From Nautilus pompilius (Eukaryota; Mollusca; Cephalopoda; Nautilida; Nautilidae), in NCBI GenBank assembly GCA_018389105.1, contig JACATO010000307.1, positions 1,141,001 through 1,205,000 of the forward strand: 64,000 bases of DNA. Direction: 5' to 3'. The notes under the pieces were generated by a model. It saw only the letters and a list, made by a program, of their open reading frames with translations, ran no database searches and was not told the DNA's origin. Positions within the stretch are counted from its first letter, which is position 1. Each line of letters begins with the position of its first letter. A program made the position numbers and the translations under genes. Positions 25,470 through 39,669 of the stretch are shown one piece after another.

Positions 25470-28080
25470 GTGATTAACACCTGAAATAATAGAAGACATT
25501 GACTAGCAGTGTTTTTCTGAGTTAATTACATTCAGAAATGAAATATTTTTTCAGATGCATCAACAATTGGAGCAAAATATTTTAATTTAGTTACAATGTG
25601 ATTAATAATATCAAGTCTCAGTAGATGCTTATTTCCATAAAAAAGCACAGCCTATCTAAGATTGGGCTGATGTAGCAAAAGTAGCAAGACACCTGTGGTG
25701 TTCTTTATATCAGGAGTTTGCATGTACATAGTTGTCGGCTATATTAAACCATTATGTACATTTGAATGACTCCAGGCAAAACAAGCAGTCTACAACAAAC
25801 TATCTTGGCATTATGTCTTATGGCTATTTTGTCAATTTAGCAATGTAAATGACAAAGCCACATGGTACTGATCTTAGCTGATGTTGTCATCTTGTGAACA
25901 TTAACGTGTAGTTTCATTATCAATCAGAGTTTTTGGTTGCTTTCATCATGCAAAGTGGACCGCAAAGCTCCTTGACAACATAGAATGTGTGTTTACATGA
26001 TAAACCGTGTGGATAGATGATTCTTGATAAATGAACTAACAATGACTATCTTTTGAAAATAATGATGGACACTATTTTCTTATTATAAAAAAAAAATAAA
26101 TACATAAAATAGTTGAAAATGGAAAACAAATTACCTTTTTGCATTCTTTAACTGAGATATGTTGAAAACAGGAATCTATGAAAATCAGTACTGTACTTCT
26201 ATAATTTATAGGCTTCTAAAATATCGGTTGAACGTGTCAGGACATCATTTTACATTCACTGGTATGTTTGTTTCTGTTGCATGTATCTTAAATATATGAG
26301 AAGTAATTTTTAATATGATTTTGGTAGTTTGGAAATACTTTCATCAGAAAAATGCTTTCTTGAAAAAAAAAATACAGAAAAGGTGAGCGTCTATACCAAC
26401 TGACCTTTAAGCCATGTCACAATTTTGTTTTAAGAAATCTTGCCACTACAACTAAAAAAAACATCATTTTTCCAAATGATCAGATTTATCAGCTGCCATA
26501 TTTAAACAGACTGGTATCACAATATTTTTATTTACACTTCTGAATTTTTTTATTTGCCCACATCATCGTGCGCCATTCCATTTATGGAGAATTGCCTACA
26601 TCTATTTCAGCTTTAAAAAGATATCTAAGAATATTTTTTTTTACTTGACAAAGAAACAAAGAAGCAAAAAAAAAAACACTCTTGCATCTCTATCAAAATG
26701 GCATAAATCTCTTTGGTCACATTTCAACAATACAATCTCACTGTTAGCATTGCCACAACTACTCAGGGAGGGGGCTGAGGATTCTTGAATTTGGAACAAC
26801 AAATGCAGCATGAGCAAGCACAAAAGCCCCACTAGAACAAGAAATGATTATGGGCAGCATTGGACTAGGCAGTCTTCAATAGATGCTATATGTGCTGGAC
26901 CATGGGATAGTGGATGAGCTGCAGTTTACATCTACAGCAAAACCCAGTCTGCCACAGTTAGATACATAGATAATTAATAGATACCCCTAACCACAAAATA
27001 CCACAATGTAAAGTCTTTTATATTCTAAAGCTATTAAAATTTAGAATTACTTTTACTAGAAAATACTTTTTTTTATATTTTGCATGCACAGAAGAGTTCC
27101 TTATTCTTGTTTATATTAAACAAAACTATAATGAGCTTCATAAAATTGTAATCTGTGATTATTAAAATTCTAAAATAGTTCTCTAAATCTGCTTGACAAT
27201 TAAAGCAAATTAAAAAGGTGAAGAACATCTTGTGCGTTTCAGCTATGGTACTTGTATGTTTCTGGAGATTATGTAGGCTGTCCTGAAGAAATGATTGCTT
27301 AAAATTCAACCTTTCATCACTCAACTTTAATAACTGACAATGAAGAATTATGGAAATTAGCTATTTCAGTAATGCACACTTTCATTAAAATTTAAAACAA
27401 ACTATTTTTTTAGTAAAATGTGAAACTAATATTTTGAAATGTTACATGTATTTTTTCTTTGTTGTTTTTCCATCAAAGTCATACTAATTAAAGAGGTTTG
27501 CAATTGAAATTTTTAGGAAATATGCATAGGGATGTAAAATTTTATTCATTAGATAGAAATTTCAATTAGGAGTATTTTAAAAATTAACTTCTGTTGAAAT
27601 TTTATTTAAAAATGTATTAATAACAATGAAATAAATATGACATTTTATTAAGTTTAGGAAATAAGAACTAGCAACAAAAATGTAAAATCAATAAAGTGTT
27701 AAAAAAAAAGAAAAACACAATAATTTCTGGGTTAAGATTAAGCTAGATAAGATAAGGTGGTTGACTAAACAGCAAAAAAAAAAAAAGTGTACAGTACTTT
27801 CATGGCATGAATATTAATGAGCTCTTTTGAACTTATCAGTGAACTACTATGTGAATAAATCCTCTGAATTTATTGCTAAAATAAACTTTTGACATGTTGT
27901 GAATCATGGAGAGTACTTGGAAAATTCCCTGCAGACATTAAAATTTAGATATTAACTCATAATATATTTTTTCATAACGTGTTGATATGTAAAGATAGCC
28001 TTCAAGAAGTATAGCATTTATAGAGTAATAAATAAAAAAAGAAATCAAGTTTACAATTTATATTCTTTTATTTCTTAACT
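25470..28080. other. AT-rich DNA, no gene recognised
   Basis: A moderately GC-richer patch at 26380-26960 gives short frames on both strands, but none matches a family I know. The rest is AT-rich with homopolymer runs. Confidence 0.5.
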
Positions 28081-29150
28081 AGACACTATCTCCCTCACAA
28101 CTCAGCTTTAGACAAGACTTCAAATTCCTCATCTTTAGTGTCTAAATGAAAAATAGCAGCAACCTCTGGACAGACTAGGTACAAAGTTTTCCTTGTCATC
28201 TATGAAGTTGTCCTCGCCCTGGTTCTTTGAGTTGCTGAATTCTTCAACTATGAAGAAGCCATTAATAATAACTGTCTGGGGTATACTGTCCCATGTGCAT
28301 TTGATCCACTGTGTCATAGTGAAGTAAGAAACATGACACACAGCTTGTATTTGTGAAACTATACTTAATTTTTTCGTTCCATCTATCTTTCTCCCCATAT
28401 TTTCAATGTATGTATTTAGCTGAATCCAACCATTTTCATCATGTCCGTCCATCCTTTCAGATTCATCTCCACCATACCACTACAGGCAATTTTTCAGCGT
28501 TGTTTTGCTTTTAAGTATTACCATGGGTAGTAACTTCTTGCTGTTGGTACTGCATACTGTAAATTTTGATTTTTCATGACTTATTGTTCTGATGGCCACT
28601 GTTTCTTTTCCTTTGTTGCCTATAGTTTTATTCATAGGAATATTAAATGTTAACAGTACTTCATCCATGGCAATGATGTCAACTTTTTGAAATTATCTTT
28701 CTCTATCTTTGTTATGACAAATTTTTGAAAATTATCTAGCTTCTCTTCAATGTCTTCAGTCAGTTTTTGTGATATGGTTGTGTTGCCTGATAGACTTTGT
28801 CTATGCACAAAGTGGTAACATCACAATAAACCATACAAAGTTTTTCACTCCCAACTAAGTGGCAATTTATTTTACTTTTATTCTCACTTGAATGGTGTTA
28901 AGTCTGTGGCATGCAGCACGTTGTGATAATATATGCTCTTCTATCCAGTCTTTGATGTTTTTCAATCAAAATGTAAACCACAATTTGTCATCTTAGTTTT
29001 CTTTGTCATGTGCAGAGCATCCTTTGCTGTGCCCCATTCCCTGATACATTCTTCACTGATACCATACTTACAATGAGCAGTCATGTTCCCTCCATTTTTC
29101 TAGGCAAATTGTACAACTTTCAATTTAAAAGGCTGCTGTGTAGGATTTAC
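28081..29150 (-). pseudogene. Pogo-type transposase relic (DDE_1, Psq/CENPB helix-turn-helix)
   Basis: Read on the minus strand from about 29150. First comes a Psq/BrkDBD-like helix-turn-helix block, with FKLKVVQFA and GISEECIREWG. Then comes RQSLSGNTTISQKLTEDIEE (about 28725-28800), matching the RRRTTVAQKLPxDYEEK block. Next is MDEVLLTFNIPMNKTIGNKG (28480-28668), matching the catalytic MDEVPLTFDVPSNRTV block with the aspartate retained. Last is IKCTWDSIPQTVIINGFF (28135-28452), matching the conserved SWxxIPxExIxxSFKKCGI tail. The segment between the last two is much shorter than in intact relatives, so an internal deletion removed the remaining catalytic residues. Several frames are involved. 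Terminal repeats were not identified. Confidence 0.7.
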
Positions 29151-29735
29151 CTGATGTAATAGGTGATATTTTGAAAATGAATAGCATTTTTGTAATAGGG
29201 GTTTTTATACTCACACAACTTAAATCAAAATAGTTGAAGATGATGATGGCTTGTTATTGATTAAATAATTAGGCATACTTTTATTAACATAATTAGCATG
29301 GGTCCTACTGAAAAAAAAAATGGGTGTCTGCCAAGTAGTTTCATATGAACTTTACAGGAAAGTTTTTAGGCTAAGTGCACTTTTTTTATATCAATGTTGA
29401 GAAATTTAAATTTTATCCACATGTAAGGCTATTTGGATTATAAGACATGGCCTGTGTTTCATGTAAAAAAAAAAGCGTAGTCTCATAGCCTGGAAATTAC
29501 AGAAATGAAATTGCATAATTGCTAAATTTGTCTTACTTTCCAGGCAGTTATGCATCTGAAAATTTAAAAGTTTTTTTTTGACAAAGGCAGAGATATAATT
29601 TTAGCATCTGTTTTGGAAGTTCTTTTCTAGAATCATCATTCCATTTGTATAAATTACATATACTTAATTTAAAAATAATTAACAGGCTTTTTTCTTAAGT
29701 TAATCATACCTCAAATTATTTTTGGTATTTTAATT
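29150..29735. other. AT-rich flank of pogo relic
   Basis: No coding content. A GTATAAAAACCCC-like inverted segment and a GATTATAAGACA stretch near 29437 could be remnants of the pogo terminus, but no matching inverted end was found. Confidence 0.3.
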
Positions 29736-29739
29736 TGAA

Positions 29740-30003
29740 GATAAAAATAAAAATTCATCAGAGGAAAGCCTCCTTGTATCAGTTACTGAAACCAAGGGGA
29801 AAAGAACAGTGTGTAGTTAACTATATACCTAATGAAGAACATCTACTAGAGCCCTTTATTTTCAGATGTGGGTGGAAACTGGAAAATTTGATGGAAGCAT
29901 ATGCTATTTGTTGGCTGTTGACGGAGAGCAAAAAGAAACAACAAACTGAGCCAGTCTTGACCTGGGATTCAAGTAGTCTAGTTAAAAAATGTATTTGTTG
30001 CTA
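29740..30003 (-). repeat. tRNA-headed SINE family, copy B
   Basis: On the minus strand this contains a GAATCCC B-box-like segment, AGACTGGCTCAGTTT, then a pyrimidine-rich TTTCCACCCACATCTGAAAA segment. The same order occurs in copies at 38160-38550 (minus), 41994-42290 (plus) and 58972-59300 (plus). The 89-codon frame on the plus strand is a shadow of the repeat. The ends are approximate. Confidence 0.5.
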
Positions 30004-30419
30004 ATTAATGTTTTCTTGGTTTTTCATGTTATGATTCCACTGAGTAACAATTATATTTACTCAATATTTATTATGCAAACTGAAATTCTAGCAGTTTTAT
30101 TTGTATTTAAAAGTACAGATTTTTGATTACCATTTTCTTTGTTTCAAATTTTAAAAAAATACTTTATTGAGGTATACTACAGTTTTTCTCATGATGATCA
30201 TTAAAAATATTCCTTCATTAATTTCTTAATGTTATTATTACATTTAAAAAAATTTTATGAAGAGTAAATTCATGCTTATTCCATGGTTGCAGCTTCATTC
30301 TTTATGGGAAATAGTCAAAAAGTCTTGTGAGCATATTTTGATTTTTGAAAACTTTTTTTTTTTCTTTTGACAGTATTTTAACAAAAATATATAGCATGGC
30401 TGTATTAAACTAACAATGT

Positions 30420-31135
30420 CAGAAATGAATATCTAGTGTTGTGGCAGTGATATTTATTTACATAGTTTTCCTCAAGCATCCTGTATTTATACTACTGCTT
30501 CATCAGTTGTATTATTTCATATTAGTAAAAGGTAGATGCAGCTGAGCAAATGTAAGGACCATCACTGACGAAGTACAGGCATCAGAGAATCTTTAAAAGA
30601 CCAATGAATTAAAAATGAGATGGTATTAGGTCAGACTGCAGGAGAGAGGATAGGAAAGGACTATCTATTCATTCAGGCATAGCAGTTTGTTCATTATGGT
30701 CTAAAACAATCATTGCTTTGAGATTAGGTCACTATTTGTACAAGAGATTGAATAAGTTTGTTTAGTTTTTTAAAATAACATTTTGCATATGTTATGGTAT
30801 TTAGTATGCACTCAATTAACAGTATATTTTTCCACTCCCATAATATGCCACAATGTTGGATTTCTTTGGTGATAAAGGATAGTGCTATTCCATACTTTGA
30901 AATTGTCTTGGCAATATCTTTGGAATCCCTTCTTACCCATGAATCGTTGTTTCCACATAGTTCTTGTAAATGTGCAGTGAGTTACAATATCTTCTACTCT
31001 CACTTTTCTGCCTCGCTGTATCATGTCATCTATATTTGCAGTTCTCTGATCATTGACAGAATCATCAGCTCTACTGACTTGTTCATTTTTGACACTTCAG
31101 CAGCTGCCTTAAACTTAACCACCCATTTATAGATA
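30420..31135 (-). pseudogene. Mariner-type transposase relic 1
   Basis: Read on the minus strand from about 31130. A stretch with DQRTANIDDMIQRGRKVRVED resembles the linker and second helix-turn-helix of mariner transposases (usually ...NI..VxxMIxxDRRxTVEEI). Near 30640 a block reading YPLSCSLT then YHLIFNSL matches PYSPDLxPSDYHLFxxLK, which carries the last catalytic aspartate in the family. The distance between these blocks is short, pointing to an internal deletion. Further on, the C-terminal tail is faintly recognisable near 30540. Several stops and shifts are present, and the terminal repeats are not recognised. Confidence 0.45.
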
Positions 31136-31139
31136 CTGA

Positions 31140-34100
31140 AATGAGACATGGCTTACTCTCTGTATGTACATAGTTCATAGCTGATAATGAATATTTGTCT
31201 GTGGCTTTCATTTGAAAATATTATTACTGCATGCTGCTCAAAACTACTCATTGATAAAATCCACTTTTAACTGTACACTGCTTTGTGCAGGCATAAGAAA
31301 TATACTTGGTGTTGGTAAAGACTTGAACAATTGGACACATCATATTACATATTTCTTTTGGATGATTCTTATATATTTTTCTAAATTGCATTTAAGATAG
31401 TAGTTACATATCTATTTACTAAAATATGATTATTTACAAATTCTTGAAAAAATATTATACACAAAATTTTTATTTGTATACATTATATAGTCTTATAAAT
31501 TGTAGGAAATTGCAGCAATGCTTTTTTTTTTTTTCTAAATAGGAAAAACAAAATTGAGGGAGATTGCATTGTTAGGAGGGGATACTTTTTTTTACAGCAC
31601 ATGATTATATAAGCCAGAACATCACATTTCAAGGGATTTAGTTTTGAAGTTTCATTTTGGTTTTATAATTATCAGCAAAACATTCTGATACAATATAACA
31701 AAAAAAAAACAATCTAATTTTTCAAATTCAGTTTATTTTAGCAAGGTGAGTTAGAGAAAGGATATCATTATTTGCACTTTATGAACTTGTCTAGAGATTA
31801 CTGCAATTTTGTATTTAAGAGTTTAGAAACTTTGTTTCCATTTGTTTCTAATTTGTGGCTTTATAGTGGGCAAGCAGTTTTAAAACAATCCACTGCATTA
31901 TAGTTATCATTTAACAAACTTGCAAAACAGTTGTTCAATATTGATTTTGCTACTCTTCTCAGTAAGGCATTGCAAGTATTTATGGTGTGAATGCTAAGAA
32001 GAATTTTTTAACATTCACTTAGTTTGTAGTTTGTTTATTTTGTACTGTTGACCATATGTATCATAGGGTTTTTTTTTTACAGCTAAGAATCTTTTTATAC
32101 ACACTTTCACCTTGACTGAAAGAAAAAAAAACTTAACTTTGAGGGGTGTCCATATCTTGTGATAAAGTGAAAAAGCTAATTTTTTAATCTACCATGCATG
32201 TCACATGATTAAGCATAACCATCACCTGTGGATCATGTTACCATTAGCCAGAGTATGTATGAAGATCTTACTGCATACAAAAAAAAAAATCAGAGATTAT
32301 TAAGCCTTATGAAACACTAATTGCATGTTTCACTTTTTTTACTGTTACATGAATGCATAATGGTTTATGTGGTTCACAGGATAAAAAATTTTCCACCCTT
32401 GGTTTAGAAGATTGTGCCTCACAGATACAATCATTGATGTGTATCACTGATGAAGAGATATGTATGATACATTTTTTGGTAGACAAGAAATCCTGCATTT
32501 GTGGAAAAATTTGAAAATGATTATGAAATTATCCTGTAAATCACTATGGGATGTGTAGGGTGCATGACCTTTCAGACTACCACCACCACCCATGCCAGGT
32601 TGATATGAGACATTTGGATGAGATGACATTACATATATCCCTTAAAAATAAATAGTATAAATATGAAATCCAAGCTTTATAGTCTTTTGATAAATGAAAG
32701 GCTTTACAAAGTCATAATAATGCCAAAGTAAGCATATTACATATATTTGTACCAAAAATAAGAGCATTTTTTTAAAATTTCCTTCCCTTAACTCATTTTG
32801 TTGAACTTAAAAAATAATTCATGTTGGTAAATTACTGAATTTATTTGTATACTTTTTTTTTTCTTTCTGTCTGTCTCCCTCTATTTATTTTGGTTCGGAT
32901 TTTTGCTTTGGAAATTATCAATAACTATTGTCAATTTTTGAAATTTTAATCATAAATAGGTTGCTTAACTCATATTTTATTAAAATCATTTTATTAATCA
33001 GATAATTTATTTTCCAATAAAATGGAAAAAAAATATGTTCTTATGAACTTATTTTTAAATTTGGAAACTTTAAAGATTAAGTTAGTTTTTAGTTTGAATT
33101 TATTATCATTAAACATTGGGTATTTAAAAAAAAAGGGATGCATCAAATGTGCTGATAAATTATTTCTTACACAGGTGTGTTTGATTCTGAAATTAACTGT
33201 GTTGAACTTTGATGTTGAAGGTTTTCAGGTTATAACAACCTTAACATTTGAATGTACTTTCTTAATAAATAGTGAATTTGTTTGACTAGAAGATATTTAT
33301 TTTCTAAAAAAGAATTCACCTGCAGCACAGAGTTTTTATTTATTTACATAGATTTTGGGAATTGGAAGAGAAAGAGTCTTCTAGTTTGAATTGAAGCATG
33401 GTACAAGTGTCTGAAGAAAATTATATCAATTCTGTTTTTAAGTAGGGTTATTATTAAGTAAAAATCTGTTTTGGAGTCATAACAACTGGTTACTGATCTA
33501 TTTCCTGAAGGCAGTAGAAGTATGATTTACTGGAATTCTTGCTTTGGAAATAGTGTTTCAACTCTCATGTAGTCTGTGCAGAAATGACATTTTTATACAT
33601 AATATTATGAAATTAGGGGTAACTATAGAACTGATTTTTTTTCCTTCTTTTAACCAGCAAAACTAATTGTAAATGGAAATAATGCATTCTTTTCTGACAA
33701 TATTGTAAACACAAAAATGGACATGTAAAGAAAACAAAGAATTAGTGATATTTCTGATTGAAGAATTTTTGGATAATTCTTTGCTTTGGTTCAAGTTTGA
33801 GAGAAAGCTCAAATAAATAAATTTAAGTTGTTTTATTATGTGCTTAAAAATGTTATTGATATCTGTCTGAAAAGACATCTCGTTATTGATGCTTTAACTA
33901 TTTAATTTGTACAAAGTATGTAATTTCTTTCAGATAATTTCAATATACTACAGGTATTGGAATAACTTTATTGTCTTCTAGAGACTAACAGGTACTCTAG
34001 ATGTGGTGTATTGTAAAGATGAAGAGATTCATTAAAATAATATTGTTTTTATTAGATGTAAGCTGAATGTGTGTGCTTGTGTTAAGTTTACCTTGGTCAA

Positions 34101-37100
34101 ATAATCTCTACTATATTAAGTTGCATTCGGAGGACCAAAAGTTCTTCTGTAATTAATCTTTAAAGACTGACATAAAGAATAAAATGACCATATTTGCATG
34201 ATTTCTACATGACATTATATTTGAAAGATACTAAATATCGCATAAATACTATGTAAAAATAGTCTTTTGTTATATCATATCAGTCATTAAAGATCAAGTA
34301 AAGATGATGTTTCCTCTAGTGATACTACTTTTACCTGAGGAACTACATGCCCATTTGTTTTACTTAGACATTTTCTTAAATTAAAAAATTTCCATTTAAT
34401 TTACTTCCTAATAGCAACTCATCTGTGTGATATTCTCAAAGTAAATATTGGAAGTGTGGTTGTTGATTTAAATTTTTTTTAAGCTTTATTTCAAAATTAC
34501 CCAAAAAAGAGGCTCCATGATAAAGTATCCCTATGATATCTTATGGTACATAGCAGTTTCACAGTATTTGGGTAAAGGAAGTTATGTACAAAGTCTAAGG
34601 TTCCAGGTACCATAACAGTTGCTCATTTAATGATAAGTAATGGCAAAATTGTCCTTAAACTTTGAATCCTCTTTTTTTTTTTTTGCTGACAAAATTTTTT
34701 GTTCTACCAAAAAACCCACCTTTTTTTGCTTCTTTTTAAAATTTTTTTATATAACAACATTAACAAAGAATACAACATGTTTAACGGGTGAGAATATGTA
34801 CTGTATATGCCAGTTTAAGGTAATGTTTAAAGCAGATATTTGGTATTTTTTTTCCATGTCATTTTTAGAATACATTTCCATAGATTTAATTGTTTACATT
34901 TTGTGGAGGCATAAAAATGCATTTAAACTTGTGTATGAAGCAAAAAAAAAAAAAAAAATTATGATCAGTTAAACAAACCCTTAATGGAAGGACTGACAAA
35001 TATCACTGCCTAAAAAAATTACTGATCCTTTTTTGATAATACAAGCATGTTTATTTTGTCAAGTCAAGACTGAATGACCAAGATCCTCAGGTGAAGGTGT
35101 TATTATTTTACCACAGATTTGATGCTCAAGTGGTTAATGATAGGCAGTTAAAAGAAACAGGATTTTCCATAAATAATTGAAAGGATATTTCTACACTTTG
35201 GTAAAATATTTTACTGTAAGTTATATTAACTGTAAATGCATTGCTTGGAGACAAGGGGTAAAAAATAAGAAATCATTAGATTCTGCATATTCATTTTATA
35301 TAAAATGATCATTATTGTCAAGATATTTAATAAAAAAAAGTTATTCATTCCTTTATTTCTTTTTTCCAACTTCATCTTTAAACAATTAAAAAAAAATAAT
35401 ACTATCATTTACAATTAATTTCCATTTGTTTATTTGTATGAAAGTTGTCTTACTATTTAAAAAATATGTAGACAATCAATCAGTCATTAAACTTGTATAT
35501 TGACATAAAAATAGAACGCGCAAGTCATTTAGCCACTTTTTTGTTTTCTATATGTTTGTAAAGGTTTTATCAGGAAAATGTTGACTCTGATATTATCTTC
35601 ACAAGAAAGCATATTTAGCAGTATATTTTTTTTTACACCAACAAGTGTTTATTAGTGATTCTTGATGTTTGAAAATAATGCTGACGATAAATAATCTTAC
35701 TTTAAGGCAACCAAGAATCATGTTTCAGGTGTTACACACTATTGCTTATTTATCTGTTATATAGTTTCTCAGCTTGAGTAAAATCAGTGTTTTTCATTTT
35801 ACCTCTAAAGCAGATGACTGATTTTATTATTTTTGTAAAAAAAAATGAATCTTATTAATTAGCATTTTTAGAAAAGTAAATAATATACATATTTAGATTT
35901 GCAAAGCTAATTAATTACTTAAAGATTTGTAGCCAAATATTAAAGAAATAAACAAGGAAACTACTAATTTTATTAATTATTAAGTTTAAATGTGAAAATG
36001 TTTTGTTATGCAAATTAACCATAGACTATCAAGCTACATTATTGTATGCATTGGAGGTATATGTATGCTGAAATATAATGCAGAACAAAACTAATATAGT
36101 ATATATGAGTGAATATAATATATAGACTGAATCTATTATATTGGTTGCATAGCTAAAGTATGGTCTTTCCATGATAGACTAATCAATACTATTCATCACA
36201 TCAACTTGAATTTTATTTATGTTTGTATAATTTCAGGATTGTTAACTAATTTTGATATTAACAATATTCCATACTGGTTAAGAAAATTAATTGCTCTATA
36301 ATGAAATATCCATATGTACTAGAAATAATATGTACAACTAAATTATAATTTTTTTATCAAACCAATATTTGTATTGTCTGTGTGAAAGCAATATAGCTTA
36401 AATTAAAAAAAAAAACTAGATGAACATGTTGTAATAATAAAAACTACTTTTGCAAATGAAGAAAGTTTAATTTTAGATTAATATGTTAAAATAAATGAAT
36501 GCTTTTGTGATTTAATGCAATGCTATGGTTGGTACATAATCGTTAAGTAAACATGAAATTTTTAACTATGAGTAATGGAGGACAAGAAGTCATGCATCTT
36601 TTACCAAAGAAAATAATCAGGAGATTCTTAAAAGCATTAAAGTTTGTTTTTGTTTCTATTTGGAAAATCATTCCAGATAAAGTTAATATTGAAGAAAAGA
36701 AGAAAAATCACCAGATATAGCTGGATGGTATAACAATCTAATAATTATTAAGATTTTTTTAAATAGAGAGATGGAAAATGCATTATTACCATTAAAATTA
36801 TAACAGACAGTATATCTATAACCATTGATATGGATTAGAACAATTAGTATATGCAAATTTGTATAAATTTAAAATGCATTTATTGTATTATTTTTCTGAA
36901 GCTTATATTGCATGCATGTTTCTAACTAATGTCACAGTGTTTATTTTGTTGATGACCATTGTGTTTGATGAAGCTAGTAAAGACATTGTTTTGTAGTGTT
37001 TATGACTGCTAAAAGTTTCTCTAGTCAAGTCTGTTAATCTTATCTGGTATGAAGACATGGAGTTTTTCTTTAGTTTGCCATTTTGCTGCTTTCAACATTG

Positions 37101-38155
37101 TACTGAATTCAAAGAATAAGTATTTTATGTTAATTTCACATATGTACAAATTCTTAAATCCCTGAAACATTTCATATGATTAAGCATTTTTCCATAAATT
37201 TAAAACTGTTTTTGGAATAACTTAAAAAAAATCATATTAAAGTCAGCAAATTAATAGTAGATCTATAAACTGTAATAAATACCACAATATGTTCATCTAA
37301 GGCTGTTTTCACTTTTGTTTCAAAGAACTAAAGAACTTATTAGACTTATATACTAAATGGCAAGCTTGCAAGATTATAATTTTGGATGCAAATACATGTT
37401 TTAAAAAAATTATATAAAATATAAAGCAAACATAATTAGTTGAGATGCTTATTTGTTTTCTTACAAATTTTATGTAATGTCTACTAAATAATACAATATT
37501 TAAATGTTGTACTTTATTTGTGTTTCTTTTTCAAAAGAAAATGAGTTTTGAATGTCAAGATTTTAGCAATCTCTCTCAAAAAAAAAACAAACAAAAAACC
37601 CACTGCATTAGTTATAATGAGTAAAGACATTGCAAAGATAAAAATGTGTTAGTATATGACTAACACTTTTCAGAAGAAGCATTTAAACCAGCTCTGCTGT
37701 TTCTACAATAGTGAAATATTACATTGTCAAGTTTTGTCAAATTTCTTCTATTAAAGGCAAGACTAAAAGTCAATCTATGGTCCTGGTTCCCTAAATAAAA
37801 TGTTTTTTTTTTTCATTTTAGTTTTGTTATATTTTATATAGGACACTGTTTCTTTCAAAGGTCTCACTTTATTATACTATTGCAAGTAGGGGATGTGTGC
37901 ATAGAATCTAAAATGATGCAGAGCAAAGAGCAGACCATTTTGTCTCTTCTTTTTGAGAGAGAATTTTTTTTTAATAAGACTGAAATTGAAAGCTAAGAAT
38001 ACTTACTATACACATTCAATGGAAATGAGATAAAAAGAAAATACGAACATAAAATATTCACAAATGCAATTTTATATAAGTCCCTAGTTGATGTATCACA
38101 TTTTTGTATATGAAATTCTTTGTTTTAATATTTACAGATTTGTGTTTAAAACTTG
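31140..38155. other. Long AT-rich stretch without recognised genes
   Basis: Seven kilobases of AT-rich DNA with numerous short chance frames. A GC-richer patch at 32310-32640 gives minus-strand frames containing a GMGGGGSLKGHAPYTSHS stretch, but no family is recognised. No microsatellite or transposon end stands out. Confidence 0.55.
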
Positions 38156-38159
38156 CTCC

Positions 38160-38550
38160 TTTGTCATGTCCAAGGTGGTGTAGAACTAACTCATTATCTG
38201 TCTATGAATCAGATATTTCTTTGCAGTTTTTTTTTTTTTTTGGTGAACTCTATCCTAACATTCATTGCCCAAGGACACAATAGCTGTGTGCTAAAAAAAG
38301 GGAAAGTATGGGATATCAGCCTTGGTTACTAAGTCAGTTATTTAAATACAGTTTTGGAGCTTTTGCTTGGTGGTCAATTTGCAACGAGAGTTACCCATGA
38401 AATCTTCACCACATTTATCCAGTAGATTTTACATTTTTAGATGTGGGAGGAAACCAAAGGAAATTCATGCAATAATCTATAGGTATGCCAAACTGAGACA
38501 GTCTTGACTGGGATTCAAACTAAGGCTCTCAACCATGTATGTTCAGTAGT
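38160..38550 (-). repeat. tRNA-headed SINE family, copy A
   Basis: On the minus strand the head (38545 to about 38490) ends in a good Pol III B-box match, GTTTGAATCCC. It is followed by AAGACTGTCTCAGTTTGGC, GGTTTCCTCCCACATCTAAA (about 38432-38452) and, further on, a TGTGTCCTTGGGCAATGAATG segment near 38260. This is the most complete copy for comparing the family. It abuts the Tigger relic on its right. Confidence 0.6.
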
Positions 38551-38579
38551 CTACTAAGTCTAATTTCATAATTATATGG

Positions 38580-39340
38580 AAAAGTTTCCACATTTTTTAA
38601 ACAATGAGTGTTCTTGCTTATCTCTGATGACAAAAAGTTTCAACTTGTCTGACCCTGTTAGTTAGTGCACAAGAAGAATGTAAGACATGCTTTTCATATT
38701 TTGCCACTGCTTATCCTTTTTTTTTTTTTTTTTTACATATGCTTGATCACATGAAGAACAATAGAAAAGTCTGGTCTCATCACAATTGTCAATGCATTTA
38801 TGTGAATACTTTACTAACAAACCTACTAACACTTTATCAGCTTATGCATCAGCAAATAGGTTTGTAACTCAGCTGTTTCACCAAATTTTTTTAAACAAAG
38901 TTATCTCTTTACAGTGGCACAGGAATCCATTTGATGCTTCAAAGCATTCCATGCAAAATTCTTTGAAAATTTTATTAGTTTTAGCTTTCTAGTTATCTAT
39001 CAATCGGGACATTCTGAGCTCTTTTGGGATTAAACCACCTAAATAGCACTTTGTCAACATTAGTCATGTTAGTTTCATGCTCCTGTTTCTTATTCCAGTT
39101 CTTTAAAGCTTCTGCTTATTTTTTTAAAAAATTTTAGAAGCCTTACATTTAGAAATTCCATGTTTCTGTGTGACTAGTTTTTGCATCTTTAAAATCCTCT
39201 ACAATATTAAGAGCATCCATATGTTATACGATAACAAATCACAGCATTTTTTTTTTCTTTTGGGTAATTTTGAGAGAGAAAAAATTCAACTTTTTCACAA
39301 CACAAACAAAAAGTAGAAATGGCAAAGCTAAGTCTGTTCT
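38580..39340 (-). pseudogene. Tigger-type (pogo) transposase relic
   Basis: On the minus strand, KVLFRWFNPKRAQNVPID (about 39000-39055) matches the CENPB-type helix-turn-helix signature LxxWFxQxRAQNVPISG. About 270 bases further, CDETRLFYCSSCDQAYVKKK (about 38720-38775) matches NADETGLFYxxLPDKT, the first catalytic aspartate block. The following bases continue with a faint match to SKERLTVLLCxNxxGSEK and the PRCFKNV block near 38600. The relic then runs into the SINE at 38550. It is frame-shifted and carries stops. Terminal repeats are unknown. Confidence 0.6.
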
Positions 39341-39607
39341 TTTTTTATTGAAGGGAACTAGGTAACCAGTCATATGTGGTGCTCTGCAGCATGTTGAACA
39401 CCAAACCCAATTAGATTGTGGAAGGTTTCTGTAAAAGTCTCATTAAAGCAGGATTTTTGCACATCTCACTTTCATACAAGCAGGAATTACAACAGATTAA
39501 AATAAAATAAAACTTTTTAAATAATATGATAGGGGAAGAATTGACTATAAAGACAATTGCATTAAAATGGGGATTATTACTTAGCAAATTGCAAATAAGT
39601 AGTTAAA

Positions 39608-39638
<31 letters not shown>

Positions 39639-39665
39639 TATTATTATTATTATTATTATTATTAT
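39608..39665. repeat. (ATT)n microsatellite
   Basis: About 19 ATT units with a single interruption (TATATTA) in the middle. Confidence 0.95.
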
Positions 39666-39669
39666 GGTA

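Noticed and set aside
32310-32640. Minus-strand frames containing GMGGGGSLKGHAPYT
   Set aside because: No known family, and the frames overlap each other in different phases.
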